Positions 1 through 9,103 are shown, counted from the stretch's first letter. The stretch is 64,000 bases of DNA from Coprobacillus sp. (GCA_021203805.1 JAJQAM010000046.1:13881-77880); one strand, 5' to 3'. Notes: a model not told the origin generated them from the sequence alone. Made by a program: numbers and translations.

Positions 1-2
1 CT

Positions 3-1499
3 AACGTCGCCATGAGATACGCCAAAGAGCTTGGCATGAGCCCTGTGGAAGTGGCAAGTAAAATAATCTCTACTCTCGATAAAGATCAAATTGAAAAAGC
101 GGAGGTCGCTGGGCCAGGCTTTATAAATTTATTTATAAAGAATTCCTATCTCAGTGAAGGAATTAAAACTATTCTTACTGAAAATACTAACTACGGAAGA
201 GGCGAAAATAAACACATGAAGATTAACGTAGAGTTTGTCTCCGCTAATCCAACCGGTGATCTTCACGTAGGCCATGCTAGAGGCGCTGCCGTCGGTGATG
301 CCCTTGCCCGTATTCTCTCCTTTAACGGCTACGAAGTCACTAAAGAGTATTATATAAATGACGCTGGAAGTCAGATTGATAACCTTGCTCTTTCTATTCT
401 TGCAAGGTATAGAGAAATTCTTGGCCTTGACTTTGAGATACCTGAAGACGGCTATCACGGCTATGACATCGTGGTTATCGCTAGGGAGCTCTATAACGAA
501 TACGGAGCCACCCTTCTTAATAGGAAAGGCCTCTTAGATTTCCTTAAGGAAGAAGGAATTAGAAGAGAAATTAAGAAAATAACTGAGGATTTAGAAGATT
601 TTGGAGTGAAATTTGATGTTTTTACCTCAGAAAGAGATATTAGAAAGAATAACTCCATTCCCAGAGAAATAGACTACTTAAGACCCTACACCTATATGAA
701 CGAAGGCGCTTTATATCTAGCGACCTCTAAGTTTGTGGATGATAAAGATAGAGTTATCGTTAAGTCTGACGGTAGCTATACATATTTCCTCCCTGATATT
801 GTTTATCATGTCAATAAACTAAATAGAGGACACGCTCTTCTTATCGATGTCTTAGGAGCGGATCATCACGGCTATATCCCAAGACTTAAAAGCGCCCTTA
901 TGATGCACGGCTACCCAGAGTCAGTTCTAGAGTGCTCCATGATTCAAATGGTGAGATTTATGAAAGACGGGGAAGAGATAGTGGCCTCAAAAAGAACTGG
1001 GAACGCCATTACACTCAGAGATTTAATCGATGAAGTGGGTAAAGACGCCGCTCGATACTATTTTGTGATGAGAAGCGGCTCTGTTCATTTCGACTTTGAC
1101 CTAGACCTCGCGGTGGAGCATTCCTCCTCTAATCCTGTCTACTATGCTCAGTATGCCCACGCTCGTCTCTGCTCGGTTCTTGAAACCGCCTCGGCTCAAG
1201 GCCTAGAGCCTAGCGATACCGCTAATCTTGATAATGAGTTTGAGCTTAATCTATTAAAAGAGCTTCTCTCCTTCCCAACAGAAGTAGAGGCGGCCGCTAG
1301 CGAGAGAGCCCCTTATCGCATTACCAACTATATCCAGTCTCTTGCTGAGCAGATTCACCGCTTCTACACCGAGTGCCGTATCATTGACCCTAAGAATATC
1401 GAAGCCACAAGGAACAGACTAACACTCGTTAAATGCGCGAAAATTGTCATGAGAAATGCTCTTGACCTCATCGGAGTGACTCCGCTTGAGAAAATGTAA
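3..1499 (+). CDS. argS: Arginyl-tRNA synthetase, 5'-truncated by the window
   Basis: Class I aminoacyl-tRNA synthetase that charges tRNA-Arg in the cytoplasm. The open frame enters from the window edge: the codons before the Met at 12 read N-V-A, and N-V-A-M-R is typical of the N-terminal Add-1 domain, so this Met is internal. The HIGH-type motif is seen as VGHARG after SANPTGDLH. The KMSK-type loop is VASKRTGN, followed by the C-terminal anticodon-binding alpha-helical domain with YAHARL. About 100 N-terminal residues are missing. The gene ends with TAA, 63 bases before rpoE. Confidence 0.96.
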   Translation, partial: NVAMRYAKELGMSPVEVASKIISTLDKDQIEKAEVAGPGFINLFIKNSYLSEGIKTILTENTNYGRGENKHMKINVEFVSANPTGDLHVGHARGAAVGDALARILSFNGYEVTKEYYINDAGSQIDNLALSILARYREILGLDFEIPEDGYHGYDIVVIARELYNEYGATLLNRKGLLDFLKEEGIRREIKKITEDLEDFGVKFDVFTSERDIRKNNSIPREIDYLRPYTYMNEGALYLATSKFVDDKDRVIVKSDGSYTYFLPDIVYHVNKLNRGHALLIDVLGADHHGYIPRLKSALMMHGYPESVLECSMIQMVRFMKDGEEIVASKRTGNAITLRDLIDEVGKDAARYYFVMRSGSVHFDFDLDLAVEHSSSNPVYYAQYAHARLCSVLETASAQGLEPSDTANLDNEFELNLLKELLSFPTEVEAAASERAPYRITNYIQSLAEQIHRFYTECRIIDPKNIEATRNRLTLVKCAKIVMRNALDLIGVTPLEKM

Positions 1500-1562
1500 T
1501 GAATAAAAAATTAAAATATAGTAAAATATTTTAGTTATAAAATTAAGAGAGGTTAATAATTT

Positions 1563-1991
1563 ATGAATGTGAACGAACTTGATATTGCCTACGATTATTT
1601 AAAAAACGTGACAAAAGAGCAAGCTTCATTTCAACATATCTGGGCATATGTTGTCGAAAAAAGTGGGATGAGCATTGAAGAATCTGAATCCCGTGTTTCA
1701 AAATTCTTTACTAACTTTATGCTCGATGGCAGATTCGTCACTATCGGGGAAAACATTTGGGACCTTAGAGAGAGACAGACCTTCGATAAGGTTCATATCG
1801 ATATGAAAGATGTCTATAACGATGTCGATACCTTTGACGAAGATAGTGAAGAGGAAGAAGAAGAGTATGAAAGCATCTTCGCTGAAAAAGAAGAATCTGA
1901 TGAAGAGGGCGAAGAAGAAAGAGATGAGGATGAAGAGGATAGTGAAGAATCCGATTCCGAATTCGAAGATGAACTTGATTTTAATATTTAA
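1563..1991 (+). CDS. rpoE: RNA polymerase delta subunit
   Basis: Small auxiliary RNA polymerase subunit characteristic of Bacilli; it speeds core recycling and affects promoter selectivity. The first ~85 residues match the HARE-HTH domain (YDYLKNVTKEQASFQHIW, then GRFVTIGENIWDLR). Residues from ~85 to 142 are an almost purely Asp/Glu tail, as expected. An AGAGAGG Shine-Dalgarno sequence lies upstream of the ATG. It sits between argS and fba. Confidence 0.95.
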   Translation: MNVNELDIAYDYLKNVTKEQASFQHIWAYVVEKSGMSIEESESRVSKFFTNFMLDGRFVTIGENIWDLRERQTFDKVHIDMKDVYNDVDTFDEDSEEEEEEYESIFAEKEESDEEGEEERDEDEEDSEESDSEFEDELDFNI

Positions 1992-2013
1992 TTAGAAAGG
2001 GAGATATATACCT

Positions 2014-2877
2014 ATGGCATTAGAAAGTATGAAAGAGATGCTTCTCAAAGCAAGAGAAGGACACTATGCAGTTGGTCAGTTTAACATCAACAACCTTGAA
2101 TGGGTTAGCGCTATTCTCGACGAAGTTCAGGAGCTCAAAGCCCCTGTTATTCTCGGTGTGAGTGAAGGTGCCTGTAAGTACATGGGAGGACCTCATGTCG
2201 TCGTCGAGATGGTAAAAGCCTACATCAAAGATAATAACATCACAGTTCCTGTGGCTATTCATCTTGATCATGGTCAGTCTGTTGATATGTGCAAGAAATG
2301 CATAGACGCTGGCTTTACCTCCGTCATGATTGACGCTTCTAAGTATCCACTTGAAGAGAACATCCGTCTCACAAAAGAAGTTGTGGACTATGCCAGACAA
2401 CATACTCCATATGTCTCGGTCGAAAGTGAGCTTGGACGTGTTGGCGGTCAGGAAGACACCGTTGTAGCGGAAAGCATGTACGCCATTCCAAGTGAATGCG
2501 TTGAGCTTGTCAAAGCCACGGATATCGATGCTCTTGCCCCAGCTCTTGGTTCTGTCCACGGCCCATATCACGGAGAGCCAAAACTTGGATTTAAAGAAAT
2601 GGAAGAGATTGGTAACCTCGTCCAGATGCCTCTAGTCCTTCACGGCGGTAGCGGTATTCCTGATTATCAAATCAAGAGAGCAATCCAGTGCGGAACCTGC
2701 AAGATTAACGTCAACACCGAGTGCCAGATTGAGTTTGCTAAGATTCTACGTGAAGTGGTCGCTAGTGACAGCGAAGTCTACGATCCTCGTAAGATTCTTG
2801 GCCCAGCAAAAAAAGGCATCACCAAAGTGGTTCTCGAGCACTGCGAGATGTTTGGCTGCATCGGTAAAGCCGAGTAA
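2014..2877 (+). CDS. fba: Class II fructose-1,6-bisphosphate aldolase
   Basis: Zinc-dependent glycolytic aldolase that cleaves fructose-1,6-bisphosphate to dihydroxyacetone phosphate and glyceraldehyde 3-phosphate. Visible family features are HLDHGQS near residues 83-89 (catalytic Asp and Zn-binding His), [11 protein letters not shown] near 179-189, VLHGGSGIP near 208-216 and KINVNTECQ. At 287 residues it has the normal length. AAAGGGAG upstream is a strong Shine-Dalgarno. The gene is 22 bases after rpoE and may be co-transcribed with it. Confidence 0.97.
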   Translation: MALESMKEMLLKAREGHYAVGQFNINNLEWVSAILDEVQELKAPVILGVSEGACKYMGGPHVVVEMVKAYIKDNNITVPVAIHLDHGQSVDMCKKCIDAGFTSVMIDASKYPLEENIRLTKEVVDYARQHTPYVSVESELGRVGGQEDTVVAESMYAIPSECVELVKATDIDALAPALGSVHGPYHGEPKLGFKEMEEIGNLVQMPLVLHGGSGIPDYQIKRAIQCGTCKINVNTECQIEFAKILREVVASDSEVYDPRKILGPAKKGITKVVLEHCEMFGCIGKAE

Positions 2878-2888
2878 CTTATTAGCTC

Positions 2889-2908
2889 ATTAAAACGTAT
2901 GTTTTAAT
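2889..2908 (+). terminator. Stem-loop after fba
   Basis: An 8-bp perfect inverted repeat (ATTAAAAC, loop GTAT, GTTTTAAT) lies just after fba. It is AT-rich and followed by ATATATAAAG rather than a U run, so it is at best a weak terminator or an mRNA 3'-end structure. Confidence 0.35.
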
Positions 2909-2909
2909 A

Positions 2910-2915
2910 TATAAA
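2910..2915 (+). promoter_or_regulatory. Candidate -10 giving a leaderless start at 2923
   Basis: TATAAA lies 7 bases before the ATG at 2923. No Shine-Dalgarno is visible. A start of transcription at the usual distance would fall at or next to the A of the ATG. No good -35 is seen. Confidence 0.4.
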
Positions 2916-2922
2916 GATTCAG

Positions 2923-3870
2923 ATGTTTGAACAAGTTTTGTCATCTATTCTTAGTGCCGACTCAATAGCCATCTTTACCCATAGAAATCCGGATGGCGAT
3001 TCTTATGCCTCTATTAAGGCGATGAAAGAGCTTATAGAGACGAATTACCCCGCTAAAAAAGTCTATCTATGTTCAAGCGGCGTTTCTTATCTTGAGTGCT
3101 TATTTGGCCCTTGCGATAAGGTCAGCGATGACGAAATAAGTAAGTCCCTTGCCCTCTTTCTTGACTGTAGGGAAACGGGAAGGATTGAGGACCAACGCTA
3201 TAAACTAGCGCCCAAAAGAGCTAATATCGATCATCATCCCTCTGATGAAGAGTTTATTGGCCCAAGCGTTAACGACATTAATGCATGCTCTACCTGTGAG
3301 CTCATCTATGATTTTGCGAGGGAAAGTGGACTCGTAATAAATGAGAGATGCGCTAATATGCTCTATCTTGGTATTACCACTGATACAAACCGCTGTAACT
3401 ACGCCAGCGACTTTGAAAGATTATTTAACTGCCTTAGCGATTTAGTTAGACTAGGAGCGGACCCTGATAGCATATACCGCGTCTTAAACGTAAGAAGTAT
3501 TGACGATATCTCTATAAGAGAATATATTTATTCTCACTATAATACGAGTAAAAACGGCGTCATCTATATAGCGATAGATAACAAAACAATCCATGAACTT
3601 GGTTATACCACAAATGGTATAGCGGGATATATAAATACCATCGGTAATTTAATTGAATATCCAATATGGATCTTCTTTCTTGAAAACGATGATGGGTCGA
3701 TGAGATGTGAGTTTAGAAGTAGGGAAATTCCCGTTCATCCTTATGCTATTACGCTAGGTGGTGGCGGCCATATGCTTGCATCTGGAGCCACACTTAAAAA
3801 GTTTGATTATAACAAAATTAATGAAATTGTGCAGAGTTATGACTCAGAAATACTTAAATTTAAGGAGTAA
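2923..3870 (+). CDS. nrnA: DHH/DHHA1 phosphoesterase, NrnA-like (oligoribonuclease / pAp phosphatase)
   Basis: DHH-family phosphoesterase; NrnA proteins degrade very short RNAs and dephosphorylate pAp. Motifs seen: THRNPDGDSYAS near residue 19 (motif I), FLDCRETG (motif II), NIDHHPSDEEF (DHH motif III), LGITTDTNRCNYA (motif IV), and a DHHA1 domain ending GGGGHMLASGA near 277-287. The length of 315 residues fits NrnA. The stop is 2 bases before the CysQ-like gene, so the two are an operon. The exact substrate is inferred from the family. Confidence 0.85.
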   Translation: MFEQVLSSILSADSIAIFTHRNPDGDSYASIKAMKELIETNYPAKKVYLCSSGVSYLECLFGPCDKVSDDEISKSLALFLDCRETGRIEDQRYKLAPKRANIDHHPSDEEFIGPSVNDINACSTCELIYDFARESGLVINERCANMLYLGITTDTNRCNYASDFERLFNCLSDLVRLGADPDSIYRVLNVRSIDDISIREYIYSHYNTSKNGVIYIAIDNKTIHELGYTTNGIAGYINTIGNLIEYPIWIFFLENDDGSMRCEFRSREIPVHPYAITLGGGGHMLASGATLKKFDYNKINEIVQSYDSEILKFKE

Positions 3871-3872
3871 AT

Positions 3873-4652
3873 ATGTATCACGAAGAACTTGAAACTGCAA
3901 TCAAATGCGCGAGGCATTGTCAGAAGATAATCCTTGATGTCTATTACAATGAGAATTTTACTGTAGAGACCAAAAGCGATAATTCTCCGGTGACCATCGC
4001 GGACACTAAATCAGACCAGTATATTCGTAAGACTCTTAGTAAAGCATATCCTACATACGGCCTACTTACTGAAGAGTGCGAAGACGATTTATCTCGTCTT
4101 GATAAAGAGTATGTTTGGATTGCGGATCCTCTTGACGGCACTAAAGATTTCGTCGCGAAAGATGACGGCTTTGTGATTAATATTGCTCTTATTCATAAGC
4201 ATGAAATTGTTCTTGGAGTAGTGTGTATCCCTGCTCTTGATCAAATCTATTGGGCAATTAAAGGCGAAGGCGCTTATAAGAGAGTTAATGACGTGGATAT
4301 TCCTATCCACGTTAATAACAAGAAAGATAATCTCCTTTGTCTTGCTAGCGTCTTCCATTTCACTGAAGCAGAGGGCGATTTAATAAAGAAACACTCCGAC
4401 GTTATTACGAGAGTGGCTCAGTGCGGCTCCTCTATTAAAGCCGTTCGTATAGCGGAAGGCGAAGCCGAGATATCTTATAGACTTAACCCTAACACTAAGG
4501 AGTGGGATACAGCCGCTCCTGAAATTATTGTGAGGGAAGCCGGCGGGGTTTATGTTAAACCCGATCACACAAATTATGAATATAACAGGAAAGACGTATA
4601 TAACCGAGAAGGTTATATAATTGCGAATTGTCTTGAAAATGTCCTGTTATAG
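3873..4652 (+). CDS. cysQ: Inositol monophosphatase-family phosphatase, CysQ-like
   Basis: Lithium-sensitive, metal-dependent phosphatase superfamily. LLTEECEDD, ADPLDGTKDF (metal ligands) and EWDTAAPEIIVREAGG carry all catalytic acidic residues. The DGTK form of the second motif is usual for CysQ (3'(2'),5'-bisphosphate nucleotidase, hydrolysing pAp), whereas inositol monophosphatases usually have DGTTN. AAGGAG is followed by ATG at 3873. It directly follows the NrnA-like gene, another predicted pAp phosphatase, which supports the CysQ reading. Confidence 0.82.
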   Translation: MYHEELETAIKCARHCQKIILDVYYNENFTVETKSDNSPVTIADTKSDQYIRKTLSKAYPTYGLLTEECEDDLSRLDKEYVWIADPLDGTKDFVAKDDGFVINIALIHKHEIVLGVVCIPALDQIYWAIKGEGAYKRVNDVDIPIHVNNKKDNLLCLASVFHFTEAEGDLIKKHSDVITRVAQCGSSIKAVRIAEGEAEISYRLNPNTKEWDTAAPEIIVREAGGVYVKPDHTNYEYNRKDVYNREGYIIANCLENVLL

Positions 4653-4675
4653 AATACAATTATTATCGAGGCGAT

Positions 4676-5020
4676 ATGGCAATGGATAATAAGGAAGAAA
4701 TTAAAGCGGAGCCTACTACGGAAGCGGTTTCTAATGGTAAATCCGAAGAAGAGACCATTAAAGAAATCAATAAAACCCTAGATAAGCTTAGACATTTTCT
4801 CCAGCGAGATGGAGGAGACGTTGAATTTATTTCTTACGAAGACGGCATTGTTTATGTTTCCATGAGCGGTGCCTGCGCGGATTGTTTTCTCGCCTATGAT
4901 GACATCAAACAACTTGTCGAAGTCATCCTTCAAGAAGAAGTTGAAGGTGTCTTAGAGGTTAGACTAGCTGACTACGATCGTATTCAAAAAGCCAAAGGTC
5001 TAACTGAATCATCATTTTAA
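4676..5020 (+). CDS. nfu: NifU C-terminal domain protein (Nfu-type Fe-S scaffold)
   Basis: Small Fe-S cluster scaffold or carrier. Residues ~35-110 form a NifU-C domain: LDKLRHFLQRDGGDVEFISYEDGIVY, with the cluster-binding CxxC in GACADCF. The ~35-residue N-terminal extension is charged and low-complexity. The Shine-Dalgarno GAGG is only 4 bases from the ATG at 4676 and 10 from an in-frame ATG at 4682, so the second may be the true start. A tRNA-Gln follows 4 bases after the stop and may share the transcript. Confidence 0.88.
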   Translation: MAMDNKEEIKAEPTTEAVSNGKSEEETIKEINKTLDKLRHFLQRDGGDVEFISYEDGIVYVSMSGACADCFLAYDDIKQLVEVILQEEVEGVLEVRLADYDRIQKAKGLTESSF

Positions 5021-5024
5021 TTAT

Positions 5025-5100
5025 TGGGGTATGGCCAAGCGGTAAGGCATTGGGCTCTGAACCCAAGATTTCCTAGGTTCGAATCCTAGTACCCCAGCCA
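5025..5100 (+). tRNA. tRNA-Gln(CTG)
   Basis: 76 bases with encoded CCA. Acceptor TGGGGTA pairs with TACCCCA, discriminator is G. The anticodon stem is TTGGG/CCCAA with loop CTCTGAA, giving anticodon CTG (reads CAG). The T arm is CTAGG-TTCGAAT-CCTAG. Confidence 0.97.
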
Positions 5101-5136
5101 AAGAAAATATCACCCTTTTAGGGTGTTTTTCTTTTT
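5101..5136 (+). terminator. Rho-independent terminator after tRNA-Gln
   Basis: Stem CACCC, loop TTTTA, stem GGGTG, then TTTTTCTTTTT; the A-rich flank upstream extends the stem. Confidence 0.85.
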
Positions 5137-5185
5137 AAAACCCCTATATCCCTATTTTTATGCTGCTTTAAGTTAATTTTAGGTT

Positions 5186-5215
5186 AAAATGCCTTTATTT
5201 AAGGCATTTTTATTT
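5186..5215 (+). terminator. Second hairpin terminator
   Basis: Perfect 10-bp stem AAAATGCCTT / AAGGCATTTT with loop TATTT, followed by TATTT. It backs up the terminator at 5101. Otherwise 5137-5232 holds nothing recognisable. Confidence 0.65.
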
Positions 5216-5232
5216 AATTAACCATTTTAAAT

Positions 5233-5241
5233 TGCTATAAT
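5233..5241 (+). promoter_or_regulatory. Extended -10 promoter of the ABC exporter
   Basis: TGC-TATAAT, an extended -10 (TGn) element, 26 bases before the ATG at 5268. The implied 5' leader contains an AAAGGG Shine-Dalgarno. Confidence 0.65.
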
Positions 5242-5267
5242 TTTAGGTAGAGAAATAAAGGGTTTTT

Positions 5268-5978
5268 ATGGATAAAGAAATAATTTTAGAGGCAAGGCAC
5301 CTCTCTAAAGAATATCAAGCAGGATCTAATCCCGTTAAAGCAGTTGATGATTTTAGTCTCACTGTTTATAAAGGAGAGCTTTTAGTGGTCCTTGGTCCTT
5401 CCGGCGCTGGTAAAACTACGCTTCTCAATTTGATTGGCGGCATGGATGTTCCAACTGGTGGAGAGCTATTTGTAAACGGCGAAGATATCGCAAAATATAA
5501 CAGCAAACAGCTAACCGATTTCCGTCGTAATAGTGTAGGCTTTGTCTTTCAGTTTTATAATCTCATGCCGAATTTAACCGCAAAAGAGAACGTTGAGTTA
5601 GCCTCAGAACTTAAAAAAGATTCCTATACCCCTGAAGAAGTCCTTTCTCAGGTTGGTCTAGCGGATAGACTTGATAACTTCCCCGCGCAGCTTAGCGGCG
5701 GCGAGCAGCAGCGTGTTTCTATTGCTAGAGCGGTGTGCAAAAATCCTGATATCATCCTCTGCGATGAGCCTACTGGAGCCCTTGATTATAGCACCGGTAA
5801 AATGATTTTATCTCTCCTTCAAGATTTCTCTCGCCATGAAAATAAGACGGTTATTATTGTCACTCATAACTCTGCTTTAGCGGATATGGGAGATCGTGTG
5901 GTCCATATAAAAAATGGTCAAATTGAAAGTATTGATGTTAACGAAAATCCAAAACCGATAGAAGAGATTTCTTGGTAA
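5268..5978 (+). CDS. ABC transporter ATP-binding protein (MacB/LolD type)
   Basis: Cytoplasmic ATPase of an FtsX-type ABC exporter. It has Walker [10 protein letters not shown] (~residues 44-52), Q-loop [18 protein letters not shown], signature [14 protein letters not shown], Walker [13 protein letters not shown] and the H-loop VTHN. VFQ-x-YNL and LSGGEQQRV are typical of the MacB/LolD clade. The length of 236 residues is normal. Its stop overlaps the start of the permease gene (TAATG). The substrate is unknown; this class handles lipoproteins, peptides or antimicrobials. Confidence 0.93.
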   Translation: MDKEIILEARHLSKEYQAGSNPVKAVDDFSLTVYKGELLVVLGPSGAGKTTLLNLIGGMDVPTGGELFVNGEDIAKYNSKQLTDFRRNSVGFVFQFYNLMPNLTAKENVELASELKKDSYTPEEVLSQVGLADRLDNFPAQLSGGEQQRVSIARAVCKNPDIILCDEPTGALDYSTGKMILSLLQDFSRHENKTVIIVTHNSALADMGDRVVHIKNGQIESIDVNENPKPIEEISW

Positions 5979-8017
5979 TGACTACTTATACAAAAACAAT
6001 TTTTAGAATGTTTAAACAAAATAAGGGCCGTTTTGCCCTTATTATTTCAATAATTGCGTTGTCTCTTCTTCTTTGTAGCGGGCTTGGTGTCACCCATAGC
6101 GCAATGGAAAAAAGCTATAACTCGGTGATGCAAGAGCAGCTTGTTAGCGATTTTCTTATTAAGTCCGAAAGTGAAGAAGGATTTGGAGATGACTACGAGA
6201 CGATTGTAAGTTCAATTGAAGAAGATGATCCTATCGCTTGTATTGATAGCTACTTTAACGCTGACTATACTGTGGAACTTATCGATGATAGTGTATCAGG
6301 CTTAAGCGAGATGAATGCCAGAATATATTACGGCGACCTTCAAAATAGAGAAGTAAACTCCCTTGAGCTATTAGAAGGCAGGTTCCCCAAAAGCGCTAAT
6401 GAATGCGTTCTTGATACACCTAACGGTTTCCTTATCCCCTATGAAATAGGGGATACTATTACTTTTACTAATCTATTTAGTAGCGCAGTAGATGAAATTA
6501 ATGAAGCGATTGGCACTAGTTTAGTAGATCCCTTGGACGATGTTTCTTTAACAGTAGTGGGCTTTGTCCAATGTCCTCTTTATTCAACCGGAGAGAGAGA
6601 GCCAATGCTCACTGAAGACTTAGCGGACGTAAGTGACCTCACTGAAATAAGTGAATATATCGACGCGATTATATATATCGATAGCGAGTATGATGTCTTC
6701 TCACTTGCTTCCCTTAACGAAGAGCTTAGCGCGATTAAATCTCTAGCTTCTAGCATGGGTCTATCTGAGGAAATTCTTTCAATGATTCCCGAGGAAATAA
6801 GCGCCCCGATTAATGAAATTGCAATTCGTTTTAATAGTGATTCATGCTCTTTATTTTCAAGGGAGCATAAAGAGCTTATGAATGAAAAAACCCCTTTAAT
6901 TGAAGGTATTTTATCGGATATTAATGCTCAGTACCTCACTCTAGAAGATAATGTGGGCTATAGCTATTTCACTTCATTTGGAAACAAAATGCTTATTATT
7001 TCTATTCTCCTTCCAATCTTCTTCATCCTTGTGTGCTCTCTCGTTATATCAATTACCACCTCAAGAATGGTTAATGATGAAAGAGGGATGATTGGCTGCT
7101 ATACCTCGCTTGGAATTCCAAGGGGTAAGATTATCTGGAAGTATTTCCTCTTTAACCTGATAGTCATCCTTTCAGGAGCGGTTATTGGAATAGTCGTTGG
7201 TATCTTCCTTGTTCCAGCGATTGTCTACCCATCCTATTGCTCCGTATTCCATATGGGCGCTCTTATGTTTAGCGGTAATATCTGGCTTGGGCTCCTTTTA
7301 AGTATTGCCCTTTTAGTGATTGTCCTTCTTATTTGCTACTCCGTTATTAACGCTAATCTTAAAGAGTCTCCTGCTTCTCTTCTTCTTCCTAAATCTCCTA
7401 AGGCGGGGCAGAAGATCTTCCTTGAAAAGATTCCCGCTTTATGGAAGAGAATTAAGTTCTCAATGAAGTCTTGTTTTAGAAATATATTCCGTTACAAAAA
7501 GAATATGATACTTACTATTATCTCGGTTATGGGAAGCGCCGCTCTGATTATGGTGGGCTTTGGTTTACTTGATAATAGTATAGCTTTAGTGGACGATCCG
7601 CTATATGGATCAGTAGCGGGTCCTATCCTGATAGTTTCTATTTTCGTCCTAGTTTTAGCGGGCTTACTATGCCTTCTTATTCTCTTTAACCTCGTTAATA
7701 TGAATATTTCTGAAAGAGAAAGAGAGCTATGCACTCTGAAGGTTCTTGGCTATCACGATCAAGAGTGCCTCTTATATACATCAAGAGAAGTTCTTATCTT
7801 ATCCGCGGCTGGAGGGATAGTGGGTATCCCCGTCGGAATGCTACTTGTCTATATTATCTGCGTCTGGCTTGACTTTGGAAGACTTGGCAATATGAACTGG
7901 TACTCTTATGTTCTTACCTTTGTCTACGTCTTTGTCATTGCCTTTATCGCTAATCTCCTCCTCTATCCAAAGATAAAAAAACTCGATATGAACGAGTCTT
8001 TAAAATCAGTAGAATAA
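5978..8017 (+). CDS. FtsX-like ABC transporter permease
   Basis: Membrane partner of the preceding ATPase. It has an N-terminal membrane segment (near residues 17-39), a large extracytoplasmic domain of ~300 residues, three membrane helices near 335-455 (FtsX domain), a further helix near 510-530, and a second FtsX-like block with three helices at the C-terminus. The ATG at 5978 overlaps the upstream stop by one base; a TTG at 5972 is open but less likely. About 679 residues. There is no membrane-fusion partner nearby, which fits a Gram-positive-type exporter. Confidence 0.9.
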   Translation: MTTYTKTIFRMFKQNKGRFALIISIIALSLLLCSGLGVTHSAMEKSYNSVMQEQLVSDFLIKSESEEGFGDDYETIVSSIEEDDPIACIDSYFNADYTVELIDDSVSGLSEMNARIYYGDLQNREVNSLELLEGRFPKSANECVLDTPNGFLIPYEIGDTITFTNLFSSAVDEINEAIGTSLVDPLDDVSLTVVGFVQCPLYSTGEREPMLTEDLADVSDLTEISEYIDAIIYIDSEYDVFSLASLNEELSAIKSLASSMGLSEEILSMIPEEISAPINEIAIRFNSDSCSLFSREHKELMNEKTPLIEGILSDINAQYLTLEDNVGYSYFTSFGNKMLIISILLPIFFILVCSLVISITTSRMVNDERGMIGCYTSLGIPRGKIIWKYFLFNLIVILSGAVIGIVVGIFLVPAIVYPSYCSVFHMGALMFSGNIWLGLLLSIALLVIVLLICYSVINANLKESPASLLLPKSPKAGQKIFLEKIPALWKRIKFSMKSCFRNIFRYKKNMILTIISVMGSAALIMVGFGLLDNSIALVDDPLYGSVAGPILIVSIFVLVLAGLLCLLILFNLVNMNISERERELCTLKVLGYHDQECLLYTSREVLILSAAGGIVGIPVGMLLVYIICVWLDFGRLGNMNWYSYVLTFVYVFVIAFIANLLLYPKIKKLDMNESLKSVE

Positions 8018-8031
8018 TATACTTGTATATT
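8016..8031. terminator. Short AT hairpin between convergent genes
   Basis: AATATAC-TT-GTATATT, a 7-bp stem with a 2-base loop, lies between the permease stop and the stop of the minus-strand kinase-like gene. It has no clear U run on either strand, so terminator function is uncertain. Confidence 0.3.
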
Positions 8032-8890
8032 AAAACTTTTCTTTAAGTGTTTTTTCGCAGAGAAGGGCGTTATCAAGAAAGTAAGTAGCCACTCCGTTAA
8101 AGTCGATGCCTAGAGCATCGTTTTCTTTATCATCCGCTTTAATAGTGGCGACTACATACCACTGCATTGAGAGGTATAGCCTGTATAGATAAAATCTCTT
8201 ATAGTCATCCTCGTTTATCTCGTCTTTAAAGTAGGCCTTAAGAAGATTAAGCCCGTCTTCCATATTATCATTAGCAAAAGCGCTGATATCGTAGATGGGA
8301 TCACCATATGAGGCAAACTCAAAATCGATAACGTAGTAGTGATCATTTTCTGTTTTAATGATATTACTGCGCTGAAAATCGTGATGGCAAAGCGCTTTTG
8401 GAAATTTCTCTAAATAAGGCAAAAACGAAGTAAAATACGTCCAAAGCGCGGGAAATCTCTTATCTAGTTTCGTATTTTTATTGATGAATCCTAGATAGAA
8501 TTCCATATTTGCTTTTAGGTCTAGGCTCCCCACTCCACTAGCGTCAAGCTTATGGATTTTATGGAGTAAGTCAGCAACTTTATCTATATCAAATTCATCT
8601 ATGTGATTAAGCGACTCTCCTGGGAGATAGGTATTAATCTTTACTCCGCTTAAAGGGTCAAAATAAATACTCATCGTCGTAAGTCCTGCGTTAAACGCGG
8701 CTAGTGATGTCTTCATCTCGTTTGCTCTATTAATGGTCTTTTGAGCAAACTCGGTTGGGATATAGTAAATATATTCACTATTTCTTGATTCTACGAGGTA
8801 GGATTTATTGGTCATTCCTCCTTCAAGCTGAAAAACGACAGTGAAGTCGCCGTCAAATAAATCATTAAGAAGTTCTTCATCTAAATCCAT
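8030..8890 (-). CDS. Choline/ethanolamine kinase-like phosphotransferase
   Basis: Protein kinase-fold small-molecule kinase of the LicA/aminoglycoside-phosphotransferase superfamily. CHHDFQRSNII is the catalytic H-x-D-x4-N loop, and VIDFEFASYGDPIYDIS holds the Mg-binding Asp and the helix typical of choline kinases. The N-terminal part (FQLEGGMTNKSYLVES) is the nucleotide-binding glycine loop. I place the start at the ATG at 8890: the ATG at 8896 is only one base from the -10 TATAAT and would not be in the mRNA. No lic genes or nucleotidyltransferase lie nearby, so the substrate is open. Confidence 0.82.
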   Translation of the reverse strand: MDLDEELLNDLFDGDFTVVFQLEGGMTNKSYLVESRNSEYIYYIPTEFAQKTINRANEMKTSLAAFNAGLTTMSIYFDPLSGVKINTYLPGESLNHIDEFDIDKVADLLHKIHKLDASGVGSLDLKANMEFYLGFINKNTKLDKRFPALWTYFTSFLPYLEKFPKALCHHDFQRSNIIKTENDHYYVIDFEFASYGDPIYDISAFANDNMEDGLNLLKAYFKDEINEDDYKRFYLYRLYLSMQWYVVATIKADDKENDALGIDFNGVATYFLDNALLCEKTLKEKF

Positions 8891-8897
8891 ACTCATT

Positions 8898-8906
8898 ATT
8901 ATAGCA
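8898..8906 (-). promoter_or_regulatory. Extended -10 giving a leaderless start at 8890
   Basis: On the minus strand TGC-TATAAT lies 7 bases before the ATG at 8890, with no Shine-Dalgarno in between. Confidence 0.65.
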
Positions 8907-8930
8907 ATAATTAATAATTATGGTTATTCA

Positions 8931-8960
8931 ATTAAAAGAAAATAGCCCAAAGGGCTATTT
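8931..8960 (-). terminator. Terminator of tRNA-Ser(GCT)
   Basis: On the minus strand stem AAATAGCCC, loop TTT, stem GGGCTATTT, then a T-rich tract (TTCTTTTAA). Confidence 0.85.
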
Positions 8961-8970
8961 ATATTTTAAA

Positions 8971-9061
8971 TGGCGGAGTAAGAGAGACTCGAACTCTCGC
9001 GCCAGTCACCCGGCCTACCTCCTTAGCAGGGAGGCCCCTTCACCAACTTGGGTATTACTCC
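8971..9061 (-). tRNA. tRNA-Ser(GCT)
   Basis: 91 bases, class II tRNA with a long variable arm and encoded CCA. Acceptor GGAGTAA pairs with TTACTCC, discriminator is G. The anticodon stem CCTCC/GGAGG has loop CTGCTAA, giving GCT (reads AGC/AGT). It lies downstream of proS, past that gene's terminator. Confidence 0.96.
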
Positions 9062-9076
9062 ACGTGTATGAATAAT

Positions 9077-9097
9077 AACAAAAAGACAAAGTCTTTT
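9077..9097 (-). terminator. Terminator of proS
   Basis: On the minus strand stem AAAAGAC, loop TTT, stem GTCTTTT then TGTTATT, just after the proS stop. Confidence 0.7.
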
Positions 9098-9103
9098 CAA
9101 TTA

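Noticed and set aside
1513..1532. AT-rich 20-mer shared with the ATP synthase promoter (32882-32901)
   Set aside because: Low-complexity A/T sequence; at 1513 no -35 is found at the right spacing, so a shared regulatory site is not supported.
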